A stretch of DNA of 25,272 bases from an uncultured Lachnospiraceae bacterium (lineage in GTDB: Bacteria; Bacillota; Clostridia; Lachnospirales; Lachnospiraceae). Of this stretch, positions 1 to 7,240 are shown piece by piece. Position numbers and translations under genes: made by a program. The first letter of the stretch is position 1. Every line of letters begins with the position of its first letter. The stretch is taken from positions 1-25,272 of the forward strand of contig USJG01000018.1 of assembly GCA_900554925.1 (NCBI GenBank), written 5' to 3'. Below the pieces are notes generated by a model, which saw nothing but the letters and a program-made list of their open reading frames with translations, made no database searches and was not told where the DNA came from.

Positions 1-78
1 TTCCGGGATAGGAGCACAGCCATGATGAACACCCTGTGCAACTGTACACATTTCTTCAACTTCCTTTGAATAAATCAT
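1..78 (-). CDS. 5' end of a small protein, possibly a NifU-like Fe-S cluster scaffold (partial)
   Basis: The first 26 codons of a minus-strand gene that runs off the left edge. The peptide begins MIYSKEVEEMCTVAQG and continues with HHGCAPIPE. The start is well supported: an AGGAGT ribosome-binding site lies at 85-90, seven bases upstream of the ATG at 76-78. The N-terminus resembles, from memory, a clostridial family annotated as iron-sulfur cluster assembly scaffold, usually paired with a 'GGGtGRT' protein. Only 26 residues are visible, so the function is tentative, while the reading frame itself is solid. It is preceded by 168 bases of AT-rich intergenic DNA that holds an 11-bp inverted repeat and a candidate promoter, so it is probably transcribed separately from the topB-region operon upstream. 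Confidence 0.55.
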   Translation of the reverse strand, partial: MIYSKEVEEMCTVAQGVHHGCAPIPE

Positions 79-117
79 GTGAAAACTCCTTTCAATATGT
101 AGATAAATATTTATTAA

Positions 118-148
118 CAAAATATTCATAAAGCCTTTGAATATTTTG
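118..148. repeat. 11-bp perfect inverted repeat in the leader of the partial left-end gene
   Basis: CAAAATATTCA (118-128) and TGAATATTTTG (138-148) are exact reverse complements around a 9-base spacer. The element lies 40-70 bases upstream of the ATG at 78, that is in the promoter-proximal or 5' untranslated part of the left-end gene. It could be an operator or an mRNA stem-loop. There is no U-tract that would make it a convincing terminator. The regulator is unknown. Confidence 0.5.
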
Positions 149-215
149 CCATAATCACATTTTATATTTTCGCATATCTCATATAAAAAATCCAGCCTTT
201 TTGATAAAAATTTAC

Positions 216-243
216 ATTATCTGCTGCAATTTTTATAAAACAA
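216..243 (-). promoter_or_regulatory. Candidate sigma-A promoter for the left-end gene
   Basis: On the minus strand TTGTTT (238-243) is separated by 16 bases from GATAAT (216-221). It sits just after the stop of the hexapeptide gene at 247. The surrounding DNA is very AT-rich, so chance matches are likely and the call is weak. Confidence 0.3.
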
Positions 244-246
244 AAT

Positions 247-912
247 TTAATATTTTTCTGAAATTTCACCCTTTTTCTTATAAATACTTCCGGCGGGAAT
301 GCAGCCGCGCACCATGCTTGTGGGATATACATTAGTATTTCTGCCGATTACAGTTCCCGGATTGAGTACGCTGTTGCATCCTACCTCCACATAATCGCCG
401 AGCATGGCTCCAAATTTCTTAAGGCCGGTCTCAAGCTCTTCTTTTCCATTCTTTACGACTACCAGCGTCTTATCGCTCTTAACATTGGAGGTGATAGACC
501 CTGCGCCCATATGGGACTTGAAGCCCAGGATACTGTCTCCTACATAATTATAATGAGGCACCTGAACCTTATTAAACAGAATCACATTCTTAAGTTCTGT
601 GGAATTTCCTACAACCGCTCCTTTTCCTACGATCGCATTTCCTCTGATAAAAGCGCAGTGTCTCACTTCCGCTTCTTCATCAATAATGGCCGGCCCATTG
701 ATATTTGCAGTTGGCGCCACCATGGCCGAATTGGCAATCCAGATATTTTCCTTTACCTGGGTAAATTTATCGGCAGGAAGACGTTTCCCAAGCTCCATAA
801 TAAAGCTGCTGATCTTAGGAAGCAGCTCCCATGGATATACTGCCCCTTTAAAAAGCTCTGCCGCAATTGTTTCTTCCAGATTATAAAGATTTTCAATCGT
901 AAATTGTTCCAT
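247..912 (-). CDS. Left-handed beta-helix (hexapeptide) acyltransferase-like protein, GlmU C-terminal type
   Basis: 221 residues. After an N-terminal helical stretch (about 1-55) there are repeated hexapeptides, for example VAPTAN, IIDEEA, IVGKGA, VVGNST (about 64-105), then VPHYNYVGDSILG (118-130) and GAGSITSN (136-143), then more coils to about 205. The PHxxYxGDxxxG segment matches the acetyltransferase site of GlmU; His120 aligns with the GlmU catalytic histidine. There is no uridylyltransferase domain, so it is not a complete GlmU, although such proteins are often annotated as UDP-N-acetylglucosamine pyrophosphorylase. A sugar-nucleotide or cell-wall precursor acyltransferase is a reasonable inference; the substrate is unknown. 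It starts 7 bases after topB stops and is the last gene of a four-gene unit. Its ribosome-binding site GGAAGG lies inside the end of topB. Confidence 0.8.
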   Translation of the reverse strand: MEQFTIENLYNLEETIAAELFKGAVYPWELLPKISSFIMELGKRLPADKFTQVKENIWIANSAMVAPTANINGPAIIDEEAEVRHCAFIRGNAIVGKGAVVGNSTELKNVILFNKVQVPHYNYVGDSILGFKSHMGAGSITSNVKSDKTLVVVKNGKEELETGLKKFGAMLGDYVEVGCNSVLNPGTVIGRNTNVYPTSMVRGCIPAGSIYKKKGEISEKY

Positions 913-919
913 ATTGATC

Positions 920-2926
920 TTACCTTCCTTTTTTATAATTTCCCGCTGCTTTGTTAAACTGCCGGTTTAAAACTGACTGATTGTTCATCCCTTTTACAAT
1001 ATTGGTTCTCCTGCTTACAAAATCATCCAGCTTCCTCATATATTCTTCTTCCGTAATCCTTCCGTCCGCCACCATGGTCAGGCCCTTTTCCCAGCTTGCA
1101 GTAAGGGCAGGGTCAAGCAATGGTCGAATAGAATTATCGACTACCTCATAGATCATTTCCCCCATAAGCGTCGGCGTAATAATCTGGGTTTTTTTGTTTA
1201 AATCCAGATACTTAATATTTATGAGCTTCTTTAAAATTTCAGCACGGGTAGCCGAGGTTCCTATTCCGCTGCCTCTGATCTGGGCCCGCAGTTCCTCATC
1301 CTCGATCAGTTGTCCCGCATTTTCCATTGCCAGAATAATAGTTCCTGAATTGTATCGCTTAGGCGGTGAAGTCTCCCCCTCCCTGATCTGCATGTCCTGT
1401 ACCAAAAGCTCCGTCCCCTTTTTCAGTTTGGCAAGGGCTTCCATAAACTCCTGATCCACGCTGTCATCATCTTCTGCTTTCTCTTCTTTTGCCCCCTTCT
1501 TTCCGGCAAAAGAAAATGCCGCTGCTTCCAGATACCCTTCCTCCTCCAGTACCTTAAAGTTTGCAAAAAACTGTTCTCCCTTAACAGCAACATTTAAGGA
1601 TACCTTCCGATATACCGCAGGCGGATAAAAAATGCTTAGGAATCTGCGTACAATAATTTCATAAACCTTAATGGCCGTAGGATTCAGATGATTTAAATTG
1701 CCTAACCCCTGCCCGGTAGGAATAATTGCATAATGATCTGTAATTTGCCTATCGTTTACATATTTGGTTTTGGCAATCTCCTTATAGCTTCCCTTTTCAA
1801 GTATTTTGGCCGCCAGCTCCTTTACCAGGCCAAAGCCCGTAAGGCCTTTAATGTTCTTGTATATCTCTTTGGAAACCGCAGTAGACAGTACCCTTGCATC
1901 AGTACGGGGATAAGTAGTCATCTTTTTCTCATACAGTTCCTGTGCAATCCTAAGGGTTTCATCCGGACTGATTTTAAAGTATTTTGAGCAGTCATTTTGA
2001 AGCTCCGCCAGATTATATAAAAGAGGCGGATTTTTAATTTCCTTCTTTTTCTGAACAGACTGCACAATAGCCTTTACCGGTGGGTCATCCATAAGCTGCT
2101 TTATTAATTTTTCAGCATCCTCCTGCTTTTTAAATCCATTTTCCTTATACAAAAGCGGAGAATTGAAATATTCTGTATTTTCAACTGCCTTCCACTCGCA
2201 TTCACAGCTTCTGCCGCTTAATACAACATCTGCCAGCACACGATAAAAAGGAGTTTTTACAAACTCCCTGATCTCCCGTTCTCTGTTTACAATCATTCCC
2301 AGCACGCAGGTCATCACGCGTCCCACACTGATTACCGCTCTGTCTGCTTTTAAATAAGATTTAACGGAATTTCCATACTTTAGGGTAAGAACTCTGGAAA
2401 AATTAATTCCCATCAGATAATCTTCCTTTGCCCTTAAATATGCCGCCGCTCCTAAGTTGTCATATTCTGACAGATCCTTTGCTTCCCTGATTCCCCGAAG
2501 GATCTCTTCTTCCGTCTGAGAATCGATCCAGACTCTTTTTCTCTTCTTACCGGTTACATGGGCCTGCTGCTCCACCAGGCGATAGATGTATTCTCCTTCA
2601 CGCCCAGAGTCAGTGCAGACATAAATTGTCTCCACATCCTCACGGTTTAACAGACCGCTTACAATCTGAAACTGCTTTTTTACGCCATCGATCACCTCAT
2701 ACTTAAATTCACTGGGAATAAATGGTATAGTATCAAGTGACCATCTTTTATACTTTTCATCATAAGCCTCAGGATAACTCATAGTTACCAGATGCCCTAC
2801 ACACCAGGTTATAACCGCGTCTGCTGATTCCAAATACCCATCGCGGTTATTTGCATTTATTTTAAGCGCTTTGGCAAATTCCCTTGCCACACTTGGTTTT
2901 TCGGCTATATACAGATTTTTTCCCAT
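920..2926 (-). CDS. topB: DNA topoisomerase III
   Basis: 668-residue type IA topoisomerase. It relaxes negative supercoils and decatenates DNA through a 5'-phosphotyrosine intermediate. Visible motifs: N-terminal IAEKPSVA (Glu9), the TOPRIM acidic motif TDSGREGEY (105-113; Asp106, Glu110, Glu112), the catalytic tyrosine in MTTYPRTD (Tyr339), and GSGIGTSATRAEI (552-564). The protein ends in a basic tail and has no CxxC zinc ribbons, which fits a TopB-type enzyme and not TopA. An acidic insert rich in E and D lies at about 480-490. Its ATG overlaps the TAA stop of the upstream ATPase gene by one base (TAATG), so translation is probably coupled. Chromosomal TopB is common in Firmicutes; similar enzymes also occur on conjugative elements, but no transfer genes are nearby. 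Confidence 0.95.
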   Translation of the reverse strand: MGKNLYIAEKPSVAREFAKALKINANNRDGYLESADAVITWCVGHLVTMSYPEAYDEKYKRWSLDTIPFIPSEFKYEVIDGVKKQFQIVSGLLNREDVETIYVCTDSGREGEYIYRLVEQQAHVTGKKRKRVWIDSQTEEEILRGIREAKDLSEYDNLGAAAYLRAKEDYLMGINFSRVLTLKYGNSVKSYLKADRAVISVGRVMTCVLGMIVNREREIREFVKTPFYRVLADVVLSGRSCECEWKAVENTEYFNSPLLYKENGFKKQEDAEKLIKQLMDDPPVKAIVQSVQKKKEIKNPPLLYNLAELQNDCSKYFKISPDETLRIAQELYEKKMTTYPRTDARVLSTAVSKEIYKNIKGLTGFGLVKELAAKILEKGSYKEIAKTKYVNDRQITDHYAIIPTGQGLGNLNHLNPTAIKVYEIIVRRFLSIFYPPAVYRKVSLNVAVKGEQFFANFKVLEEEGYLEAAAFSFAGKKGAKEEKAEDDDSVDQEFMEALAKLKKGTELLVQDMQIREGETSPPKRYNSGTIILAMENAGQLIEDEELRAQIRGSGIGTSATRAEILKKLINIKYLDLNKKTQIITPTLMGEMIYEVVDNSIRPLLDPALTASWEKGLTMVADGRITEEEYMRKLDDFVSRRTNIVKGMNNQSVLNRQFNKAAGNYKKGR

Positions 2927-4290
2927 TACATCTCATCCATACTGATTAATTTAAGGTTCGGCTTTTCCCTGGCCTCTAATTTCAGCTTTTCATCAAAATG
3001 ACCCGCTGAAAACAAATAGATATAATCTGTTTGCAGTCTGGCCTTCCGGGCGCAGGCAAGAAGCCTTTCATAATCGTCATAACACATTAAAGGTCTCTCC
3101 CAGTTGCAAACACCTATCAGGGTTTCTCCCTTTTCATTCTGGGCGACCACGTCAATATTTCCTGATTTGCCAACCCACTCTCCGATCCTGTGGATTTCAA
3201 AAGGCAGCCTTTCCCATTCACTCCACTTTTCCAAACACTGCCTGCAGACGAGCCTGAAATATTCTGCTACATAATTTTTAAATTCAGGTTCAATCAATTG
3301 ACGATAAAATTCTTCAGAGGTCATTTCCTGAAGACTGCTTAAGTTTGGATACAGGTACGTAAAATAAAAATGTACAAAATGATTACTGATCCGGTAAATT
3401 CCCTTCTGGGTATTGGCTTTCCCTTCTGTATCACAGGAAAAGACTTTCTCTACCAATTCCAGTTCCATTAAGTTTTTAAGATAGACGCTGATCTTGGCTC
3501 TTGAAAATTCCGTATGCAGATACAGATCATTTAATTTGCGGCGGCCTGATGCAATAGATGCAAGGATCGTATTGTAAACCCCGGTTTCTCTTAGCTCTTC
3601 CTCCACAATTTTCTGTCCTTCTTCATACAAAAATGCATCCCTGTTTAAAATAAATTTACAAATATTTTCTTTTACACTTAATTTATCATCAAAATACTTC
3701 CAAAATCCCGGTATTCCTCCAAGCACAGCATAAACTTCAATGCACTGTTCCATAGAAAACCCCGGGAAAAATTTACTCATAGCATCAAATCCCAGTTCTC
3801 TTACTTTAAGAAGCCCGGATAAGCTATAGGCAGCACTGCCGATCTGGGTAATCATGCTGTTCTCCACCCATCCTACGGATGAACTGCACAGAATTACCAT
3901 CACCTGAGTATCAAGCCATTTGCTGCGCACGAAATCAATAAGCTCCTTTGTAAATTCATCACTGGATTTGACCATATACTGGAACTCATCAATTATAATT
4001 ATTTTTTTCTCCGTTTTTTCCCTGATAATAGAGCGAAAGATTTGGACAAAGTCAGGATATCTGATGCCCTTGTCCCGTTCTATTCCCAGTTCCTTTCCCC
4101 ATTGATACCGCTGCTCCCTTAAAGATGCCGATCTTGCCTTATAATAGCAATAGGGTTTATCCTGCACAAACTGGCGAAGCAGGGCTGTCTTGCCAACTCT
4201 TTTCCCCCCGTAAACCACCATAATCTGGCTGTCGTCACGTTCATAATATGTATTTAAATATTTTAGCTCCGACGTACGCCCTGAAATCAT
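2926..4290 (-). CDS. ATPase_2/DUF234-family ATP-binding protein
   Basis: 454 residues. The N-terminal P-loop domain has Walker A GGKRVGKT (28-35) and Walker B IIIIDEF (97-103, Asp101-Glu102), followed by a serine sensor-like segment CSSS (135-138) typical of archaeal-type ATPase_2 (STAND-like) proteins. A winged-helix-like region spans about 235-300. The C-terminal DUF234 domain starts at YRISNHFVHFYF (299-310). DUF234 normally carries a PD-(D/E)XK nuclease-like core with a GECKW-type motif; here NID (378-380) is kept, but the later motif is GVCNW (393-397), losing the acidic and lysine positions. The nuclease-like site is therefore probably inactive. It lies 16 bases after the EAL gene and overlaps topB by one base. 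Cellular role is unknown; a DNA- or partner-binding regulatory ATPase is inferred. Confidence 0.85.
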   Translation of the reverse strand: MISGRTSELKYLNTYYERDDSQIMVVYGGKRVGKTALLRQFVQDKPYCYYKARSASLREQRYQWGKELGIERDKGIRYPDFVQIFRSIIREKTEKKIIIIDEFQYMVKSSDEFTKELIDFVRSKWLDTQVMVILCSSSVGWVENSMITQIGSAAYSLSGLLKVRELGFDAMSKFFPGFSMEQCIEVYAVLGGIPGFWKYFDDKLSVKENICKFILNRDAFLYEEGQKIVEEELRETGVYNTILASIASGRRKLNDLYLHTEFSRAKISVYLKNLMELELVEKVFSCDTEGKANTQKGIYRISNHFVHFYFTYLYPNLSSLQEMTSEEFYRQLIEPEFKNYVAEYFRLVCRQCLEKWSEWERLPFEIHRIGEWVGKSGNIDVVAQNEKGETLIGVCNWERPLMCYDDYERLLACARKARLQTDYIYLFSAGHFDEKLKLEAREKPNLKLISMDEM

Positions 4291-4306
4291 CTTAGTTCTC
4301 CATGCA

Positions 4307-6031
4307 TTATATCTGACTCATTAGAAGCTTTTCTATATCCTCTTTGGACATTGGTTTTCCCAGCAGATAACCCTGAATACAGTCACAGCCAATTTCCTTA
4401 AGATATTCAAACTGTTCCCTGGATTCCACTCCTTCTGCAACAGTTTCAAATCCCAGTCTTTTTGCCATAAAAATAATAGACTCTGTAATGATTCTGGTAT
4501 TTTCATCTGTGATAGTCGTATCAATAAAGCTTTTATCTATTTTCAAAGTATCAATAGGAAGCCCTTTTAAATAAGAAAGAGAGGAATAACCGGTTCCGAA
4601 ATCATCAAGGGAAATTCTGATTCCATAATCTCTTAATATACACATCTTTTCTGTAATTTCCTTGAAATTTTCAATCAGCACGCTTTCCGTAATTTCAAGT
4701 TCCAGCTCCTGGGGATTTACATCATATTTTTTAATGGTACTTAACAGGTTGTCAATAAATTCCTCTCTCATATACTGAATGGCAGAAATATTAAGAGATA
4801 GTACAACATTACAGTTATACTTCCTTTTCCATTCTGCAAAATACTTAATACTTTCCTCAATTACCCATGTGCCTATGGGCACGATTGTGCCATTCTTTTC
4901 AGCAATAGGGATGAAGATTGCCGGACTTATCATTTTACCGTCATTGTCCCGCCACCTGATCAGCGCCTCCATTCCACGAAGCTTATTCCCCTTTACATAA
5001 TACTGGGGCTGGAAGTTCATAACGAAGTTCTGATTGAAAACCGCTTCCTTCAGTTTTGTTTCTATATTAACATTTTGAAGAAATTCATTTAAGATAGGCG
5101 CGTCAAAATACTGGATGGAATCTTTTCCCTGCTTTTTGGCCTTAAACATAACGATCTCGGCGCAGTTGATCAGATCCAATGTGGTTTTGGCCGCTTCCGG
5201 ATATTCCGCAACCCCAACGCTGACTGTCAGTCCCAGTTCCTGCCCTGTACTTAACAAAAAGGGCGTCCTGATACGCTCATGTATTGCTTTAAAAATATGC
5301 TCCACACTTCTGCTGCCGCCGGGCTCATAAATTGCAATACAATAAATATCCGCATTGAAATGAGATACAAGTACATTCTCCCCCTGAAATCCGGCCAGGA
5401 ACTGCCCGAACTGCTGTACAACCTCATCTCCCACGATAAGTCCTAATCCATCGTTGATTTTTCTGAAATCATCAATATCCACAAACATGACTGCGACTAT
5501 ACTGTTTTCTTTTTCTGCCTTACGTACAAAGTCTGATAAAAGCCTTACAAAATAGTTTCTGTTATAAAGTCCTGTCAGAATATCGTAATAGGCCATGTAT
5601 GTCAATTCATCATTTTGATTTTTAAATTTGGATATATCTTTAAACCGGATAACCTTATCCGTTGCGTTTCCTGATTCATCATACAAAATGGCTGACTCAC
5701 ACTCTACCCATGTTCTGCCATCCTTCAGCTTAACGATTCCGCTGTCCGCATTCATTTCCGTCTTTTCAAGGAACAATAAATCTCTGAGGGGAAGCACATA
5801 TTTGTCCTCCACCTGGGAATACAGCTTTGCCAGATCCTTCATGTACCTTATTTCCACATCGGGAAAAAAGAAATTCCAGTTTGCCAGAGTCCTGACCTCG
5901 TTCTCTGTGAAATTAACATATAAAAATGCGTTGCTGGACGTATCACAGATCAGCCGGTACATCTTTTCATCATTTGTCAATCTTTGATTCATTGCGCTTA
6001 ACAGGTCTACCTGATAACGTAATTCATCCAT
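4307..6031 (-). CDS. PAS-GGDEF-EAL protein, probable c-di-GMP phosphodiesterase
   Basis: 574 residues, with no membrane segment. Order: a short N-terminal helix, a PAS-like domain (about 20-135), a GGDEF domain (about 145-310) and an EAL domain (about 325-570). The GGDEF signature is replaced by NADIY (226-230), so diguanylate cyclase activity should be lost. The EAL site appears complete: Glu355 of EALIRW, Asn414 of LSLNIS, Glu446 of LEITES, Asp476-Asp477 of DDFGTGYSS, Lys497 of LKIDKSF, Glu533 of AEGVE and Gln553 of IQGY. The likely activity is hydrolysis of c-di-GMP to pGpG in the cytoplasm, tuned by the PAS domain and possibly by nucleotide binding to the degenerate GGDEF domain (known for such hybrids). 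It heads a tight unit with the DUF234 ATPase, topB and the hexapeptide gene. Confidence 0.92.
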   Translation of the reverse strand: MDELRYQVDLLSAMNQRLTNDEKMYRLICDTSSNAFLYVNFTENEVRTLANWNFFFPDVEIRYMKDLAKLYSQVEDKYVLPLRDLLFLEKTEMNADSGIVKLKDGRTWVECESAILYDESGNATDKVIRFKDISKFKNQNDELTYMAYYDILTGLYNRNYFVRLLSDFVRKAEKENSIVAVMFVDIDDFRKINDGLGLIVGDEVVQQFGQFLAGFQGENVLVSHFNADIYCIAIYEPGGSRSVEHIFKAIHERIRTPFLLSTGQELGLTVSVGVAEYPEAAKTTLDLINCAEIVMFKAKKQGKDSIQYFDAPILNEFLQNVNIETKLKEAVFNQNFVMNFQPQYYVKGNKLRGMEALIRWRDNDGKMISPAIFIPIAEKNGTIVPIGTWVIEESIKYFAEWKRKYNCNVVLSLNISAIQYMREEFIDNLLSTIKKYDVNPQELELEITESVLIENFKEITEKMCILRDYGIRISLDDFGTGYSSLSYLKGLPIDTLKIDKSFIDTTITDENTRIITESIIFMAKRLGFETVAEGVESREQFEYLKEIGCDCIQGYLLGKPMSKEDIEKLLMSQI

Positions 6032-6056
6032 ATATTTATCTTTCCCTTCTCTTTAT

Positions 6057-6090
6057 CACTGTGCATGAGCCCTTACTCTCATGCACAGTG
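6057..6090 (-). terminator. 13-bp perfect stem-loop between asd and the EAL gene
   Basis: CACTGTGCATGAG (6057-6069) pairs perfectly with CTCATGCACAGTG (6078-6090) around an 8-base loop. In the minus-strand transcript it begins 18 bases after the asd stop and ends about 25 bases before the EAL start. It has no U-tract (ATAAAGAG follows), so it is not a classical intrinsic terminator; it may be a weak terminator, an mRNA 3' end stabiliser, a processing site or a protein-binding site. A TTGACA sequence lies just upstream (6098-6103, minus) but has no good -10 at the right distance. Confidence 0.45.
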
Positions 6091-6108
6091 CTTTGGCTGT
6101 CAAGTATA

Positions 6109-7194
6109 TTATTTTTTGGTAATGTATCCCTGAGCCTTTAACAGTTCCGCACAAAGTACGGCTCCTCCTGCCGCGCCGCGGACTGTATTGTGAGAAAGTC
6201 CTACAAATTTCCAGTCATATACGCTGTCCTCACGGATACGTCCTACGCTGATCCCCATGCCATTTTCAAAATCCACATCCAGTTTTACCTGCGGTCTGTT
6301 ATCTTCTTCCATATACTGAATAAACTGCTTAGGGGCACTGGGAAGATTTAATTCCTGAGGTAATCCCTTAAAAGAAACCAGTTTTTCAATCAACTGCTCC
6401 TTAGTAGGTTTCTTTCTGAACTTAACAAACACAGCCGCTGTGTGTCCGTTTAACACAGGAACTCTGATACACTGACAGGTGATCACAGGGGAAGCAGCTG
6501 GCACGATCACGCCATCTTTAATCTCTCCCCAGATTCTTAAGGGTTCCTTCTCACTCTTTTCCTCTTCACCGCCAATATAAGGAATAATGTTTTCAATCAT
6601 TTCCGGCCAGTCCTTAAAGGTTTTTCCGGCTCCTGAAATTGCCTGATAAGTAGTAGCAACCACTTCGTAAGGCTCAAACTCCTTCCATGCTGTAAGTACT
6701 GGCGCATAGCTCTGAATAGAACAGTTTGGCTTCACTGCCACAAAACCTCTTTGGGTGCCAAGCCTCTTTTTCTGAAATTCAATTACCTTCATATGCTCCG
6801 GATTGATTTCCGGTATCACCATAGGTACGTCAGGAGTCCAACGATGAGCGGAATTGTTGGAAACAACAGGCGTTTCCGTTTTTGCATATTCCTCTTCGAT
6901 CTTTTTGATCTCTTCCTTGGTCATATCAACTGCACTGAAAACAAAATCCACTTCCGCAGCTACCTTTTCAACTTCATTTACATTCATGACCACAATGTCT
7001 TTTACTGCTTCCGGCATAGGCGTAGTCATTTTCCATCTGTCGCCCACAGCCTCCTGGTAGGTCTTACCTGCCGATCTGGGACTTGCCGCTATGGTAGTCA
7101 CCTCAAACCATGGATGATTTTCAAGGAGAGAAATAAATCTCTGTCCCACCATACCTGTTCCACCTAAAATACCTGCTTTCAATTTTTCACTCAT
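6109..7194 (-). CDS. asd: Aspartate-semialdehyde dehydrogenase
   Basis: 361 residues. It converts aspartyl phosphate to aspartate semialdehyde with NADPH, the branch point to lysine/diaminopimelate, threonine and methionine. Visible: the nucleotide-binding loop GILGGTGMVGQRF (8-20), the catalytic cysteine in KPNCSIQ (Cys158), the catalytic histidine in LNGHTAAV (His251), and the C-terminal NTVRGAAGGA (336-345). The length and the PNCSIQSY context fit the archaeal/fungal-like Asd subgroup that is common in Clostridia. The ATG has a GAGGAG ribosome-binding site. It lies 46 bases downstream of argH, without an obvious terminator between them, so co-transcription from the argH promoter is likely. 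A strong stem-loop follows the stop. Confidence 0.95.
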   Translation of the reverse strand: MSEKLKAGILGGTGMVGQRFISLLENHPWFEVTTIAASPRSAGKTYQEAVGDRWKMTTPMPEAVKDIVVMNVNEVEKVAAEVDFVFSAVDMTKEEIKKIEEEYAKTETPVVSNNSAHRWTPDVPMVIPEINPEHMKVIEFQKKRLGTQRGFVAVKPNCSIQSYAPVLTAWKEFEPYEVVATTYQAISGAGKTFKDWPEMIENIIPYIGGEEEKSEKEPLRIWGEIKDGVIVPAASPVITCQCIRVPVLNGHTAAVFVKFRKKPTKEQLIEKLVSFKGLPQELNLPSAPKQFIQYMEEDNRPQVKLDVDFENGMGISVGRIREDSVYDWKFVGLSHNTVRGAAGGAVLCAELLKAQGYITKK

Positions 7195-7240
7195 TTTTCT
7201 AATCTCCTCATTCTTTTTATCTCAAGACGTATACGCCTTA

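Noticed and set aside
196..236. AT-rich stem (ATAAAAATT/AATTTTTAT) as a terminator of the hexapeptide gene
   Set aside because: The stem is A/T only with a 15-base loop and no clean U-tract, so it is not a convincing terminator.
920..2926. Conjugative or integrative element marked by topB
   Set aside because: No relaxase, type IV secretion, integrase or attachment repeats are seen; neighbours are housekeeping-type genes with similar composition.
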